Source: Jiangella alkaliphila
GTDB taxonomy: Bacteria; Actinomycetota; Actinomycetes; Jiangellales; Jiangellaceae
Assembly (NCBI RefSeq): GCF_900105925.1
Contig: NZ_LT629791.1
Coordinates: forward strand, 62,001 to 126,000
DNA: 64,000 bases
Reading direction: 5' to 3'
Part shown: positions 35,253-45,048 of the stretch, piece after piece
How the letters are laid out: the number at the start of each line of letters is the position of its first letter
Numbering within the stretch: position 1 is the first letter of the stretch
Program-made: the position numbers and the translations under genes
The notes under the pieces: model-generated
Seen by the model: the letters and a program-made list of their open reading frames with translations, nothing else
What the model was told of the DNA's origin: nothing
Database searches by the model: none

Positions 35253-35371
35253 TGCTTGATGGTAGTGGCGGATGTGACGGATGGGAAAGGGGGATCGAGA
35301 AGTGAATCGGATCGTGGGACGGATTGGTCCTGTCTCGTGACCTTTGCGGCGCCCCGCCGCTGCCGGCGTCG

Positions 35372-36550
35372 TCAGTAGGTGGGGTCGAGGGCGTGCGCCG
35401 GGAAGACGGCCGTCCGGGTCGCGTGGATCGCCTGGTCCAGCGGGTCGGCGGGGTCGTAGCCGGTGGACCAGTCGGAGTGCGTCGGCCGGGCGCCGTCGGT
35501 CATGCGCAGCGGCGCCGTCTGGTGGTAGCGGGCCTCGATGTGGGCGCGCCAGCCGGACGGCGTCTCGGTCTCCGGCGGAAGCGGGCGCTCCGCCGCGATG
35601 GCCAGGAGGTGGGTCCAGGCCCGAGGGACGACCTCGATGAGGGCGTAGCCGCCACCACCGGTCGCGACCCAGCGGCCGTCACAGAGCTCGTGGGCGAGGT
35701 CGTGCAGCAGCCGGTAGGACTCGCGCTGGCCGTCGACCGTCAGCGCCAGGTGCGCCAGCGGGTCCTCGAGGTGGCTGTCGCAGCCGTGCTGGCTGACCAG
35801 GATCTGCGGCCGCCACGCTCGCAGCAGGGGCGGGACGACGGCGTGGAAGGCGCGCAGCCAGCCGGCGTCGGACGTGCCCGGCGGGAGAGCGACGTTGACG
35901 GCGCTGCCCTCGGCGCCCGGCCCGCCGGTCTCGCTCGGGTAGCCGGTGCCCGGGAACAGCGTCCGCGGCGTCTCGTGCAGGCTGATGGTCAGCACCCGCG
36001 GGTCGTCGTAGAAGACGGTCTGGACGCCGTCACCGTGATGGACGTCGACGTCGACGTACGCGACCCGCTCGGCGCCGGCGTCGAGCAGTGCCCTGATGCC
36101 CAGCGCGGGGTCGTTGTAGACGCAGAACCCGGACGCGCTGGCCGGCATCGCGTGGTGCAGCCCGCCCGCCACGTTGACCCCGTGCAGCGCCGCCCCCGAC
36201 CACACCGCCCGCGCCGCCGCGATCGTCCCGCCCGCCACCAGCGCGCTGGCCTCGTGCATGCCGGCGAAGCACGGGTCGTCGGTGGTGCCGAGGCCGTGCA
36301 CGAGGTCGACGGTGTCGGGGTCGGCGCTGGCGGCCTTGACGGCGTCGAGGTAGCCGGCGGTGTGCACCGTCCGCAGCGTGGCGTCGTCGGCGAGATCGGG
36401 CGCCTCGACGTGCACGCCGTCGCCGCCGAGGACGCCCAGCTCGCGGGCCAGCCGGATGGTGAGGTCGACGCGGACCGGGTTCAGCGGGTGCCCGGGGCCG
36501 AAGTCGTAGCCGGTCAGGGCGTCGGACCAGGCGACGTGCACCGTGTGCAT
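35372..36550 (-). CDS. acuC: AcuC-like histone deacetylase family protein
   Basis: Zinc deacetylase of 392 residues, likely acting on acetylated lysines of proteins such as acetyl-CoA synthetase. It shows GGLHHAMPASASGFCVYND with the tandem His, zinc-binding VDVDVHHGDGVQ, SLHETPRTLFPGTGY and VATGGGGY. The order of motifs and the length match AcuC. The start is seven bases after the proC stop. Confidence 0.9.
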   Translation of the reverse strand: MHTVHVAWSDALTGYDFGPGHPLNPVRVDLTIRLARELGVLGGDGVHVEAPDLADDATLRTVHTAGYLDAVKAASADPDTVDLVHGLGTTDDPCFAGMHEASALVAGGTIAAARAVWSGAALHGVNVAGGLHHAMPASASGFCVYNDPALGIRALLDAGAERVAYVDVDVHHGDGVQTVFYDDPRVLTISLHETPRTLFPGTGYPSETGGPGAEGSAVNVALPPGTSDAGWLRAFHAVVPPLLRAWRPQILVSQHGCDSHLEDPLAHLALTVDGQRESYRLLHDLAHELCDGRWVATGGGGYALIEVVPRAWTHLLAIAAERPLPPETETPSGWRAHIEARYHQTAPLRMTDGARPTHSDWSTGYDPADPLDQAIHATRTAVFPAHALDPTY

Positions 36551-36557
36551 GGTGGCG

Positions 36558-37364
36558 TCAGCCCGACTCGCCGGACGCCAGCGCGCGGGAGCGGTCGCGG
36601 GCGGCCTCCATGGCGGCGAGGACGTCGGCGCGGACCTTGCCGTCGTCGAGCTTGCGCAGCGCCGCCGCCGTCGTGCCGCCGGGCGAGGTGACCCGCTCGC
36701 GCAGCACGCTCGGGTGCTCGCCGGTATCGCGCAGCAGCTGGGCCGAGCCGGCCAGCGTCTGCACCACGAGCTCCGTGGCGGTGGCGCGCGGCAGGCCCAG
36801 GTGGACGCCGCCCTCGATCATCGCCTCGACCAGGTAGAACACGTACGCCGGGCCGGAGCCGGAGACGGCGGTGACGGCGTCCTGCAGTTTCTCCGGGACG
36901 CGGGCCACCCGGCCGGTGGAGCGCAGCAGGTCCTCGGCCTCGCGCAAGTGCGTCTCGTCGCTGTTCGCACCGGCCGAGATGGCGGCCATGCCCTCGCCGA
37001 CCAGCGCCGGAGTGTTCGGCATGACCCGCACGACGGCGACGCCGCCGGGCAGCCGCGCCTCGACGAACGCCGTCGTGATGCCGGCCGCCAGCGACACGAA
37101 CAGCTGCCCGGGCCGGGCCGAGACCGCGACCTCGTCGAGCAGCGGCCCGACGTCGTGCGGCTTCACCACGAGCAGGACGGTGTCAGCGCGCTTCACGGCC
37201 TCGGCGTTGTCGAGCACCTCGACGCCGTACCGCTCGGTCAGCTCCGCCGCGCGGTCGGACCGCTTCTCGCCGACCAGCACGTCGGAGACGGGCCGGCCGC
37301 CCTGCAGGATGCCGGAGAGCAGCGCCTCACCCATCACGCCGGCGCCGAGGATCGCCACGGTCAT
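36558..37364 (-). CDS. proC: ProC, pyrroline-5-carboxylate reductase
   Basis: Last enzyme of proline synthesis, 268 residues. It shows VAILGAGVMGEALLSG (3-18), VVRVMPNTPALVGEG and SGSGPAYVFYLVEAM, the ProC signature. ATG 37364 overlaps the proline dehydrogenase stop by 4 bp, so a synthetic and a catabolic proline enzyme are co-expressed. Confidence 0.94.
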   Translation of the reverse strand: MTVAILGAGVMGEALLSGILQGGRPVSDVLVGEKRSDRAAELTERYGVEVLDNAEAVKRADTVLLVVKPHDVGPLLDEVAVSARPGQLFVSLAAGITTAFVEARLPGGVAVVRVMPNTPALVGEGMAAISAGANSDETHLREAEDLLRSTGRVARVPEKLQDAVTAVSGSGPAYVFYLVEAMIEGGVHLGLPRATATELVVQTLAGSAQLLRDTGEHPSVLRERVTSPGGTTAAALRKLDDGKVRADVLAAMEAARDRSRALASGESG

Positions 37365-38293
37365 TTGGAGCTCGCCACCGATCGCAGGAGGAATCCGAGG
37401 TTGGCCGGCCGGTCGGCCAGCCGGCGGACCAGGTAGGCGTACCACTCAGGTCCGTAGGGGACGTACACCCGGACCCGCTCGCCGGCCCGGACCAGCCGGA
37501 CCTGCTCGCGCGAGCGCAGGCCGTAGAGCATCTGGTACTCGTAGCTGCCCTGCTCGCGCCGGTGCCGGGCGGCCAGCGACCCGGCGATCTCGACCAGCCG
37601 GGGGTCGTGCGTGGCGATCATCGGGTAGCCGTCGCCGGCGAACAGCACCTTCATGCAGCGCACGTACGAGCGGTCGACGTCGCCGCGGTCGCGGAAGGCG
37701 ACGCTCTCGGGCTCGTCGTAGGCGCCCTTGCACAGCCGCACCCGCGAGCCCTCGTGGGCGAGGTCGCGGCAGTCGGCCTCGGTGCGCTTGAGCTGGGCCT
37801 GCAGCACCACGCCGACGCTGGGGAAGTCGGTGCGCAGGTCGCGCAGGACGTCCAGCGTGGCGTCGGTGGTGGTGTGGTCCTCCATGTCCAGCGTCACCGT
37901 GGTGGCGGCGTCGGCGGCCGCCTGGCAGATCTGCTGCGCGTTCTCGAGCGCGATGGCCGGGCCGTCGGCCGGCAGCGCCTGCCCGACCGCCGACAGCCGC
38001 ACCGACACCTCGACGTCGGTGGTCAGCTCGGCCTTCTCGAGCGCCTCGAGCAGTGCGACGTAGACCTGCGCGATGCGCGTGGCCTGGGCGCGGTCGTGGG
38101 TGTCCTCGCCCAGGTGGTCGATGGTGACCGCAAGACCCTCACCGGTCAGCTCGCCGGCCACCCGCACGACGTCGCTCTGCTCCGGGCCGGCGACGTAACG
38201 CGCGACGACGCCGCGGGCCAGCGGGAGACGCTCGACCGTGTGCCGCAGCCGCTCGCTCCGCGACGCGCCCAGCAGGGCCGAACGAAATATCAT
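37361..38293 (-). CDS. Proline dehydrogenase (monofunctional)
   Basis: Flavoenzyme of 310 residues that oxidises proline to pyrroline-5-carboxylate. It shows VTLDMEDHTTTDATL, VRLCKGAYDEPESVAF, MIATHDPRLVEIA and YEYQMLYGLRSREQ, typical of the PutA/PRODH barrel. No P5C dehydrogenase domain is attached. ATG 38293 gives a normal start; a longer N-terminus cannot be excluded. It is coupled to proC. Confidence 0.9.
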   Translation of the reverse strand: MIFRSALLGASRSERLRHTVERLPLARGVVARYVAGPEQSDVVRVAGELTGEGLAVTIDHLGEDTHDRAQATRIAQVYVALLEALEKAELTTDVEVSVRLSAVGQALPADGPAIALENAQQICQAAADAATTVTLDMEDHTTTDATLDVLRDLRTDFPSVGVVLQAQLKRTEADCRDLAHEGSRVRLCKGAYDEPESVAFRDRGDVDRSYVRCMKVLFAGDGYPMIATHDPRLVEIAGSLAARHRREQGSYEYQMLYGLRSREQVRLVRAGERVRVYVPYGPEWYAYLVRRLADRPANLGFLLRSVASSK

Positions 38294-38398
38294 CCGGGCT
38301 GGCGCCAGACCCTGCGGTCGGCTACCAACCTTCCCCAATGCCAATGCGGTGCCCTCTCCTCGCGGTAGCCGGACTCCGCCAGGGTACGGCACCTGAGG

Positions 38399-39127
38399 TC
38401 ACGGAGTGCGGCGACGCAGCGTGGCCGCGCCGAGCGCCAGCAGCGCCACCGAGAACCCCAGCACGACGCCGATCTGGCCCCACACCTCCGGGTCGGTGTT
38501 GGCCTGGACCTCGCTCATCGCGTCGACGGCGTACGACAGCGGCAGCACGTCGGAGATCGCCTCGAGGACGTCCGGCAGCTGGTCGCGCGGCACCAGCAGC
38601 CCGCAGAGCAGGAACTGCGGGAGGATCAGCGCCGGCATGAACTGGACCACCTGGAACTCCGTCGACGCGAACGCGCTGACGAACAGCCCGAGCGCCACGC
38701 CCAGCAGCGCGTCGAACACCGCGACGGCGATGAGCAGCCAGGCCGGCCCGGCGGTGTCCATGTCGAGCAGACCGATCGCCACCGACGCGGTGATGAGCGC
38801 CTGCAGCAGCGCGACCGACCCGAACGCCAGCGCGTAGCCGGCCAGGAAGTCGAACTTGCCGGTCGGCATCGACAGCAGCCGCTCCAGCGTCCCGGACGTC
38901 CGCTCACGCAGCGTCGCGATCGACGTCACGAGGAACATCACCAGGAACGGGAAGATCGCCAGCAGCGCCGGCCCGATCCGGTCGAACAGCGCGCCGCCGT
39001 CGTAGACCCACCAGAGCAGCGACAGCAGCAGGCTCGGGACCACCAGCATCAGCGCGATGGTGCGCGGGTCGTGCCGCAGCTGGGTCAGCACCCGTGCGGC
39101 CGTGGCCAGGGTGATCCGCGGGGTCAT
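38399..39127 (-). CDS. ABC-2 type transporter permease
   Basis: Membrane component of 242 residues with six helices. RERTSGTLERLLSMPTGKFD is the conserved ABC-2 loop, and FMPALILPQFLLCGLLVPRD precedes the last helices. ATG 39127 overlaps the stop of the ATPase gene by 4 bp. With the ATPase and an upstream TetR it forms a drug- or lipid-export set; the substrate is unknown. Confidence 0.88.
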   Translation of the reverse strand: MTPRITLATAARVLTQLRHDPRTIALMLVVPSLLLSLLWWVYDGGALFDRIGPALLAIFPFLVMFLVTSIATLRERTSGTLERLLSMPTGKFDFLAGYALAFGSVALLQALITASVAIGLLDMDTAGPAWLLIAVAVFDALLGVALGLFVSAFASTEFQVVQFMPALILPQFLLCGLLVPRDQLPDVLEAISDVLPLSYAVDAMSEVQANTDPEVWGQIGVVLGFSVALLALGAATLRRRTP

Positions 39128-39852
39128 GACGCCACCTCCTGCTCGGCCTTCTCCACCAGTTCCAAGAACGCGCCCTCGGCGTCGGCCGCGCCCGTGCGGG
39201 CCAGCAGCGCCGGCAGCGTGTCGTCGGCCAGCAGCCGGCCCTCGCGGAGCAGAATCAGCCGCTCGCACCGCTCGGCCTCGTCCATCACGTGGCTCGACAC
39301 CAGCAGCGTGACGCCGTCCTGGGCGAGCCGGTTGAACAGCTCCCACAGCTGCACGCGCAGCACCGGGTCCAGCCCGACCGTCGGCTCGTCCAGGACCAGC
39401 ACCTCCGGCGTCCCGAGCAGCGCCGTCGCCAGCGACACCCGCGACTCCTGCCCGCCGGACAGCCGGCCCACCAGGTGGTCGGCCCGCGAGCCGAGGTCGA
39501 CCTGCTCGATCGCGCGGTCGACGTCGCTCATCGGCGCGCCGAGGACGCGAGCGTAGTAGCGCAGGTTCTGGCGGACGGTGAGGTCGGCGTAGATGCTCGG
39601 CGCCTGGGTCACGTAGGCGACGCGGTCGCGCAAGCTCTTGTCGCCGGCGGGGCGGCCGAGGACGTCGACGGTCCCGCCGGCCACCTTCTGGACGCCGACG
39701 ACGGCCCGCATGAGCGTCGACTTGCCGGAGCCCGACGGGCCGAGCAGGCCGGTCAGGCTGCCGGCGCGGATGTCCAGATCGAAGTCGTCGAGGACGGTGA
39801 CGGGACCGCGCACGACCCGCAGCCCGCGGATCCGTACGGCAGAATTCATCAT
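39124..39852 (-). CDS. ABC transporter ATP-binding protein
   Basis: ATPase of 242 residues: Walker A GPSGSGKST (38-46), Q-loop YVTQAPSIYADL, signature LSGGQESRVSLA, Walker B VLVLDEPT and the switch His in LLVSSHVMDEAE. The promoter seven bases upstream of the ATG suggests a leaderless transcript. Confidence 0.92.
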   Translation of the reverse strand: MMNSAVRIRGLRVVRGPVTVLDDFDLDIRAGSLTGLLGPSGSGKSTLMRAVVGVQKVAGGTVDVLGRPAGDKSLRDRVAYVTQAPSIYADLTVRQNLRYYARVLGAPMSDVDRAIEQVDLGSRADHLVGRLSGGQESRVSLATALLGTPEVLVLDEPTVGLDPVLRVQLWELFNRLAQDGVTLLVSSHVMDEAERCERLILLREGRLLADDTLPALLARTGAADAEGAFLELVEKAEQEVAS

Positions 39853-39859
39853 GTGTTGA

Positions 39860-39889
39860 ATAATGCGGCCGTGAGCGAGCCGCCGTCAA
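39860..39889 (-). promoter_or_regulatory. Promoter of the ABC transporter operon
   Basis: On the minus strand, TTGACG (39884-39889), an 18-bp spacer and CATTAT (39860-39865) end seven bases before ATG 39852. The spacing predicts a leaderless message. It lies just after the tetR gene, so the transporter can be expressed apart from it. Confidence 0.65.
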
Positions 39890-39913
39890 GCGGCGGGCGG
39901 GTTTCGGGGTGAG

Positions 39914-40528
39914 CTAGTCCTGCTCGAAGGCGCCGTCGTAGTACCGCTGCAGCACCGGCGCGACCAGCGCCACCAGCTCCTCGTCGGACACCGACGCCAT
40001 CGGCTCCAGCTTGACCACGTAGCGGATGATCGCGATGCCGATCATGTGCGACACCATCGCCTCGGCCCGCAGCGCGCCGTCGGGCACGCCCTCGAAGGCG
40101 ACCAGGACGCGGCCGAGCAGCGCCCGGGTGACGAACTGGCGCAGCAGCCGGGCGGCGGTCTCGTGCTGCAGGGCCGAGCGGAGCAGCGCGAGCATCGGCG
40201 CGCGCCCGGACGGCTGACCCCACACGCTCAGGAACGTGCGCATGGCCCGCTCGCCGACACCCGCATCGCCGCTGTCGTCCGCGATCGCGTCGGCGATGAC
40301 GGCCGGGTCGAACGGGATCTCCATCGCGACCAGGAACAGCTTCTCCTTGGTCCCGAAGTAGTGGTGGACGAGCGCAGGGTCGACGCCGGCGGCGGCCGCG
40401 ATGGCGCGCACGCTGGCGCCGTCGTAACCGCGCTCGCCGAACACCTCGCGAGCGGCGGCCAGGATCTCGCCCTTGGTGTCCGGTGCGCCGCGACGCCGCC
40501 CGGACCGCGCCCTCAGAACCTTTCCCAC
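39914..40528 (-). CDS. TetR family repressor
   Basis: Protein of 204 residues. The helix-turn-helix runs through REVFGERGYDGASVRAIAAA and GVDPALVHHYFGTKEKLF, the TetR hallmark; the C-terminal half is an all-helical ligand domain of the TetR_C type common next to ABC-2 exporters. GTG 40528 is used. It probably represses the ABC transporter operon downstream. Confidence 0.88.
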   Translation of the reverse strand: MGKVLRARSGRRRGAPDTKGEILAAAREVFGERGYDGASVRAIAAAAGVDPALVHHYFGTKEKLFLVAMEIPFDPAVIADAIADDSGDAGVGERAMRTFLSVWGQPSGRAPMLALLRSALQHETAARLLRQFVTRALLGRVLVAFEGVPDGALRAEAMVSHMIGIAIIRYVVKLEPMASVSDEELVALVAPVLQRYYDGAFEQD

Positions 40529-40831
40529 AATTCCGGCATCCTATCCACGAACTCGGCCGGCCGCCCACTGCCGCCGTGCCTATACGGCTGACATGTGCCC
40601 TGTTGTCGCATTCTTTCGGCGATGTACGAGAAGTGTCGAAAACTCGGACGAAATAGTCCGGCACCACCACGAAACGCCTGAACAGGAGGGTGTGCGGCAC
40701 TTGGTCACATCAATCGGGTGACTCTCCGACAACACACTTGACATAGCTCGCCCGCCAGTCAAAGCTTTCGTGCTGATGCGCATCAATGCACCATCCGACC
40801 GCAAGACAACGCGTGATCAAGGAGTATTCTG
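40529..40831 (+). promoter_or_regulatory. 303-bp control region of the short C-x23-C repeat gene
   Basis: No gene is visible here. TTGACA (40738-40743) is a consensus -35 on the plus strand, but the -10 17-18 bp later is poor. TGATGCGCATCA (40774-40785) is a perfect 12-bp palindrome in the predicted leader or promoter, and GTCAC/GTGAC halves flank 40705-40722. GGAG lies seven bases before the GTG of the next gene. The region is less GC-rich than its surroundings. Confidence 0.5.
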
Positions 40832-41308
40832 GTGAAGAACGTACTGCGCGGCGCCCTCGTCGCTGGTGTGGCGTTCGCAGCCTCCATGGGCATCGGGGCC
40901 ACGGCCTCCGCGGCTCCGGAGGTTCCGGGTGCCGACTCCCTTCCGGAGATCGACATCCTGAACAACGCCTGCATCCTGCCCTGGTTCTGGCAGGGCCCGG
41001 TCAACTTCATGGTCGAGGACCAGTACGGCTCGTACTCGGCCTGTAACGGTGCGGCCGAGGACGGCGAAGGCAGCGGCATCGGCAACAACGCCTGCATCCT
41101 GCCCTGGTTCTGGCAGGGTCCGTTCAACGTCCTGCTGGGCAGCCAGGCCGGCGACTACGCGGCCTGCAACGGCTCGGAGGAGATCCCGGCCGACGTCCAG
41201 GAGCAGCTGCAGAGCATGCTGCCCGAGGGTGTCGCTCCCGAGGACCTCACCGAGAGCGAGCTGCTGGAGCTGCTCCCCGAGGGCACGCAGCTGCTGCCGC
41301 AGGGCTGA
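40832..41308 (+). CDS. Short secreted protein with two C-x23-C / PWxWQGP repeats
   Basis: Secreted protein of 158 residues with a Sec signal (LVAGVAFAASMGIGATASAA). Two repeats of about 30 residues (44-73 and 85-114) each read NNACILPWFWQGP, then a Q and an aromatic, and end in ACNG; the Cys pairs 47/71 and 88/112 are both 24 apart. A Leu/Glu-rich tail follows (VQEQLQSMLPEG). There is no anchor. Its start region (GGAG, seven bases, start, Lys) matches that of the long paralog at 46690. I recognise no family. A cell-surface role like short chaplins is possible. Confidence 0.85.
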   Translation: MKNVLRGALVAGVAFAASMGIGATASAAPEVPGADSLPEIDILNNACILPWFWQGPVNFMVEDQYGSYSACNGAAEDGEGSGIGNNACILPWFWQGPFNVLLGSQAGDYAACNGSEEIPADVQEQLQSMLPEGVAPEDLTESELLELLPEGTQLLPQG

Positions 41309-41324
41309 GCGTCCTGAGCTGAGG

Positions 41325-41371
41325 GCACGGGGCGGAGATTGCCAGTTCTCCTGCGGCAATCTCCCCCGTGC
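41325..41371 (+). terminator. Hairpin after the short repeat-protein gene
   Basis: GCACGGGG plus GGAGATTGCC pairs with GGCAATCTCC plus CCCGTGC across an 11-base loop, with a small bulge. It starts 17 bases after the stop. Confidence 0.7.
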
Positions 41372-41457
41372 TGCTCGGTGTTGTACGACGACTCGCGTCG
41401 AGGGCGACCGCCCTCGGCGCCTTTCGTGGTTCCCGGCGTCGATCCTGGCGCCGGGAC

Positions 41458-42351
41458 TCAGCCCGCCGAGCCACCGCGGGCGACCAGTTCCGCCGTCCCG
41501 TCGGCGCCCACCGCGAACGCCGTCTGCACGGAGGCGGCGAGGTTGAGCCGGGTGAAGGCCAGCGCCTCGGCGAGGTCGGCCTCGCGCTCGGCCGTGTTGC
41601 GCGCCCGCCGCGTGCTGACCTCGAGGATCACCGACCCGGACCACTCGATGCGGGCCAGCCGCTCCAGCACCGCCGAGCACGGCTGATTGCCGCGGCCGGG
41701 GATCAGGTGCTCGTCGCGCGACGAGCCGGTGCCGTCAGTCATGTGCAGGTGGGCCAGGCGGTCGCCGATCGCTTCGGACATCTTCAGCGAGTCCATGCCG
41801 GCGACGGCCGCGTGCGAGAGGTCGAGCGTGATGTGCTCGTACGCCTCGTCGGTGGGGTCCCAGTCGGGCGCGTAGGCGGCCACCTCACGGCCGGCCGCCC
41901 GCCACGGGTACATGTTCTCCACCGCGACGGCGATGCCGAACTCCTCCTCGAGCCGGGCCACCAGCTCGACGAAGCCGCGCGCGTACTCGCGCTGCCACCG
42001 GAACGGCGGATGCACGACGACGGTCGACGCGCCCAGGCGGCGGGCCGCCTCGAGCGACTTCGTCAGCCGCACCGTGGGATCGGGCGACCACACGCGCTGG
42101 GTGATGAGCAGGCACGGCGCGTGCACGGACAGCACCGGCATGCCGTACCGCTCGGCCAGGCTCTCGATCTGGTCGATGTCCTGGCTGACCGGATCGGTCC
42201 ACACCATCACCTCGACGCCGTCGTAGCCGAGCTCCGCGGCCATCTCGAACGCCGTGGCGGCCCCCTGCGGGTAGGTGGCGGCGGTGGACAGCCCCACGGG
42301 CGACTCGGGGACCCGTAGTACCCCGGAGGCACTCTGGCGCAGTTCGGACAC
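41458..42351 (-). CDS. Sugar phosphate isomerase/epimerase (AP endonuclease 2-like TIM barrel)
   Basis: TIM-barrel protein of 297 residues. It has [66 protein letters not shown] and HMTDGTG, whose His, Glu and Asp residues are typical metal ligands of the family. GTG 42351 gives a full barrel. The substrate is unknown. It converges on the short repeat-protein gene but looks unrelated to it. Confidence 0.82.
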   Translation of the reverse strand: MSELRQSASGVLRVPESPVGLSTAATYPQGAATAFEMAAELGYDGVEVMVWTDPVSQDIDQIESLAERYGMPVLSVHAPCLLITQRVWSPDPTVRLTKSLEAARRLGASTVVVHPPFRWQREYARGFVELVARLEEEFGIAVAVENMYPWRAAGREVAAYAPDWDPTDEAYEHITLDLSHAAVAGMDSLKMSEAIGDRLAHLHMTDGTGSSRDEHLIPGRGNQPCSAVLERLARIEWSGSVILEVSTRRARNTAEREADLAEALAFTRLNLAASVQTAFAVGADGTAELVARGGSAG

Positions 42352-42398
42352 GCTCTCAAGGGTAAGCCGCCGGGCCACGCGCCGGCGCCGGGCTCGGC

Positions 42399-43205
42399 TC
42401 ACGACTCGGGCGCGAACTCCCAGTGCCAGGGCTCCGGCGTGCTGCCGCTGGGCCGGGCCCAGTCGGGGTTGTCCCAGCCGAAGTCGCCGGCGTTGTCGTC
42501 GAGCCAGGCGTAGAGCTCGCCGCCGAAGGAGTTGGCGCCGCAGCCGACGTCCACGGCGAGGCCCCAGCCGTGCTGGCTGGTGCCGGGCTCGGCGGCCAGG
42601 CCGGGCTTGCGGTCGGCGACGTCGACCTGAGCCTCGTAGCTGCGGTACGAGTCGGTGACGCACTCGATGAGGCCCTCGCCGGTCTCGGCCCGGTAGAACG
42701 CGTCGAGCGCGACGAACGAGGCGGCGGCATCGGGGCGCAGCTGCTGGCCGCTGCCGATGCCGCACAGGTGATCGGAGCCGAGCTCGCCGTTGCCGATGTC
42801 GTCGTCGGGGATGGTGGCGTCGCAGCCGGCCACCGGCGGGAAGCCGGCCGGGGTCGGCGTGGGCGTCGGCACCGGCGCGACGGCCGTGGGCGCCGGGGCG
42901 GGCGCGGCGGTCACCGGGGCCGACGGGGTGGGCGCCGGCGTGGCGGACGGGGTGCCGACGCTGCCGGCCAGCGGCGACGGGGCGCCGTTGTCACCGCGGT
43001 CGGGGCCGGCCGCGGCGTCCTCGCGCAGCTCGCCGACGTCGAACGGGGCGGGCGAGAGCGAGGCGATGGCGGCCGTCGGGGCCGGGGCGGCCGTGAGCGT
43101 CGTGGCGCCGACGGCGGCGCCGGCGGCCGCGCCCACCCCCGCGAAGGGCAGAGCGAGCCGGCGGAGGCGGGCAGAGTGGCGCCGCTTGTGACGAGCGTTG
43201 GGCAC
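42399..43205 (-). CDS. M15 family D-Ala-D-Ala carboxypeptidase-like protein
   Basis: Envelope peptidase of 268 residues. A basic start and hydrophobic stretch ([20 protein letters not shown]) target it to the outside; a Pro/Ala/Thr linker (about 80-125) follows; the C-terminal VanY-type domain has SYRSYEAQ, the zinc motif [12 protein letters not shown] and EPWHWEF. It should trim peptidoglycan stem peptides. GTG 43205 is preceded by GGAGGA at a long distance. Confidence 0.87.
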   Translation of the reverse strand: MPNARHKRRHSARLRRLALPFAGVGAAAGAAVGATTLTAAPAPTAAIASLSPAPFDVGELREDAAAGPDRGDNGAPSPLAGSVGTPSATPAPTPSAPVTAAPAPAPTAVAPVPTPTPTPAGFPPVAGCDATIPDDDIGNGELGSDHLCGIGSGQQLRPDAAASFVALDAFYRAETGEGLIECVTDSYRSYEAQVDVADRKPGLAAEPGTSQHGWGLAVDVGCGANSFGGELYAWLDDNAGDFGWDNPDWARPSGSTPEPWHWEFAPES

Positions 43206-43290
43206 GAGCGGCGGTCCTCCGGGAGATCACGAGACGATAACGGCCAGATGACTCTAACCCGATTCGTCCAATTTTCCATAAGGACTGACG

Positions 43291-44259
43291 TCAGACCTCG
43301 CGGCCGGCTTCGACGGCCTCCCCGAACTCGCCCCCTTCGAACTGGTCCAGCCGGCGCAGGATGATGCCCTCGCGCAGCGCCCACGGGCAGATGTCGATCT
43401 CGTCGACCTCGAACAGGTCGACGACGGCGTCGGCGACGACCGCGCCGGCCAGCAGCTGCGCGGCCCGGCCGGAGGACACGCCGGGCAGCTTGGCCCGCTC
43501 GGCGGTCGTCATGGCGGCCAGCTTCTTCACCAGTTCCTGCACGTCAGAGCGGCTCAGCGTGCGCCGGACGTACGGGCCGTCGCCGGACGGCGCGGCGCCG
43601 GCCACCCGGGCCAGCGACCGGAACGTCTTGCTCGACGCGACCGCGCGGTCGTGGGTGCCGTACCGGTTGACGCCGCCGATGATCGAGGCGATCTCGGCCC
43701 GGACGTGCCGCCGCAGCGCCCGCACCTCGTCCTTCGACGGCGGGTCGCCGGTGAACCACGCGCGGGTCAGCCGGGCGGCGCCGAGCGGCAGCGACACCGC
43801 GACGTCGGGGTTCTCGTCGCCGCCGGCGGCCAGCTCGAGCGAGCCGCCGCCGATGTCGACGCTGAGCAGCCGCCCCGCCGACCACCCGTACCAGCGGCGC
43901 ACCGCGAGGAACGTCAGCCGCGCCTCGTCCTCGCCGGACAGGATCTGCAGGTCGACGCCGGCCTCGTCGCGCACGCGGTCCAGGACGGCGGTGCCGTTGA
44001 CGGCCTCGCGCAGCGCCGACGTCGCGAACGCCAGCATGGACGTGGCGCCCTTGTCCTCGGCCGCCTCGACCGCGTCGCGGCAGGTCTGCACCAGCCGGTC
44101 GGCGCCCTCGCCGCTAATGGAGCCGGAGTCGTCGAGCAGCTCGACCAGGCTCAGATCGGTCTTCTGCTTGTACGCCGGCAGCGGACGCGCGCCCCGGTGG
44201 GCGTCGACCAGCAACAGATGGACGGTGTTGGAACCGACGTCGAGCACACCCATGCGCAC
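43291..44259 (-). CDS. Ppx/GppA phosphatase family protein
   Basis: Exopolyphosphatase or pppGpp phosphatase of 322 residues. It opens [18 protein letters not shown], the ASKHA phosphate motif, and has [12 protein letters not shown] and [17 protein letters not shown] 44259 is preferred since actinobacterial members begin two residues before GVLDVGS; ATG 44253 is the alternative. There is no Shine-Dalgarno; TATCGT sits seven bases upstream, suiting a leaderless start. It is divergent from the next gene with 21 bp between. Confidence 0.88.
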   Translation of the reverse strand: MRMGVLDVGSNTVHLLLVDAHRGARPLPAYKQKTDLSLVELLDDSGSISGEGADRLVQTCRDAVEAAEDKGATSMLAFATSALREAVNGTAVLDRVRDEAGVDLQILSGEDEARLTFLAVRRWYGWSAGRLLSVDIGGGSLELAAGGDENPDVAVSLPLGAARLTRAWFTGDPPSKDEVRALRRHVRAEIASIIGGVNRYGTHDRAVASSKTFRSLARVAGAAPSGDGPYVRRTLSRSDVQELVKKLAAMTTAERAKLPGVSSGRAAQLLAGAVVADAVVDLFEVDEIDICPWALREGIILRRLDQFEGGEFGEAVEAGREV

Positions 44260-44280
44260 GAAAAAGACGATACTCGTGGG

Positions 44281-45036
44281 GTGGAGCTGCGGACACACGG
44301 AGCGCGAGCCTGGGTGGAGTTCACCGATCCGGCCGACGACGGCCAGGTGCTGCGCTGCGACCTGACCTGGCTGACGTCCCGGTGGACGTGCATCTTCGGG
44401 CAGGGCTGCCCCGGCATCTACGCCGACCGGCCCGACGACGGCTGCTGCACGCACGGCGCCCACTTCTCCGATGACGACGACGAGAAGCGCGTGCGCGGCT
44501 ACGCGAGCCGGCTCGGCCCCGAGGTCTGGCAGCTGCGCGACGAGGGGCTGCGCGGCGGCGTCGTCGAGATCGACGACGAGGGCGAGCACAAGACCCGCGT
44601 CGTCGACGGCGCGTGCGTGTTCCTGAACCGGCCCGGGTTCGCCGGCGGCACCGGCTGCGCGCTGCACGCGTTCGCGCTGGCGTCCGGGCAGCACCCGCTG
44701 GAGACCAAGCCCGACGTGTGCTGGCAGCTGCCGATCCGGCGGTCCTACCGCGACGCCGAGCGGCCGGACGGGACGACGTACCTCGAGATCTCGATCGGCG
44801 AGTACGACCGCGCCGGCTGGGGCGCCGGCGGCCACGACATGAACTGGTACTGCACCACGGCGACCGAGGCGCACGTCGGGCGCGAGCCGGTCTACCGGTC
44901 GAACGAGCCGGAGCTGCGGGCGCTCGTCGGCGACAAGGCCTACGAGCAGCTGGCCGAGCACTGCGAGGCGTTCCTCGCCGCCCAGCTGCCGCTGCTGGTG
45001 CACCCGGCGACGGCGGCGGCGAACCCGCCGGACTGA
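44281..45036 (+). CDS. Conserved actinobacterial Cys-rich protein, unknown function
   Basis: Cytoplasmic protein of 251 residues, rich in Trp and Cys: [48 protein letters not shown] and [14 protein letters not shown]. The cysteine pattern suggests bound metal and recalls YkgJ-like zinc/iron proteins, but the family is not defined for me. GTG 44281 lies seven bases after GATACT, so it may be leaderless. Its promoter must overlap that of the divergent ppx gene. Confidence 0.75.
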   Translation: MELRTHGARAWVEFTDPADDGQVLRCDLTWLTSRWTCIFGQGCPGIYADRPDDGCCTHGAHFSDDDDEKRVRGYASRLGPEVWQLRDEGLRGGVVEIDDEGEHKTRVVDGACVFLNRPGFAGGTGCALHAFALASGQHPLETKPDVCWQLPIRRSYRDAERPDGTTYLEISIGEYDRAGWGAGGHDMNWYCTTATEAHVGREPVYRSNEPELRALVGDKAYEQLAEHCEAFLAAQLPLLVHPATAAANPPD

Positions 45037-45048
45037 GTCCCCCGCCCA

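Noticed and set aside
40529-40831. Riboswitch upstream of the short repeat-protein gene
   Set aside because: The region has a palindrome and a -35, but no fold or conserved core of a known riboswitch class is visible.
43206-43290. Cyclic di-AMP riboswitch before the M15 peptidase gene
   Set aside because: Such elements precede some actinobacterial wall hydrolases, but only 85 bp separate the genes here and no matching core is seen.
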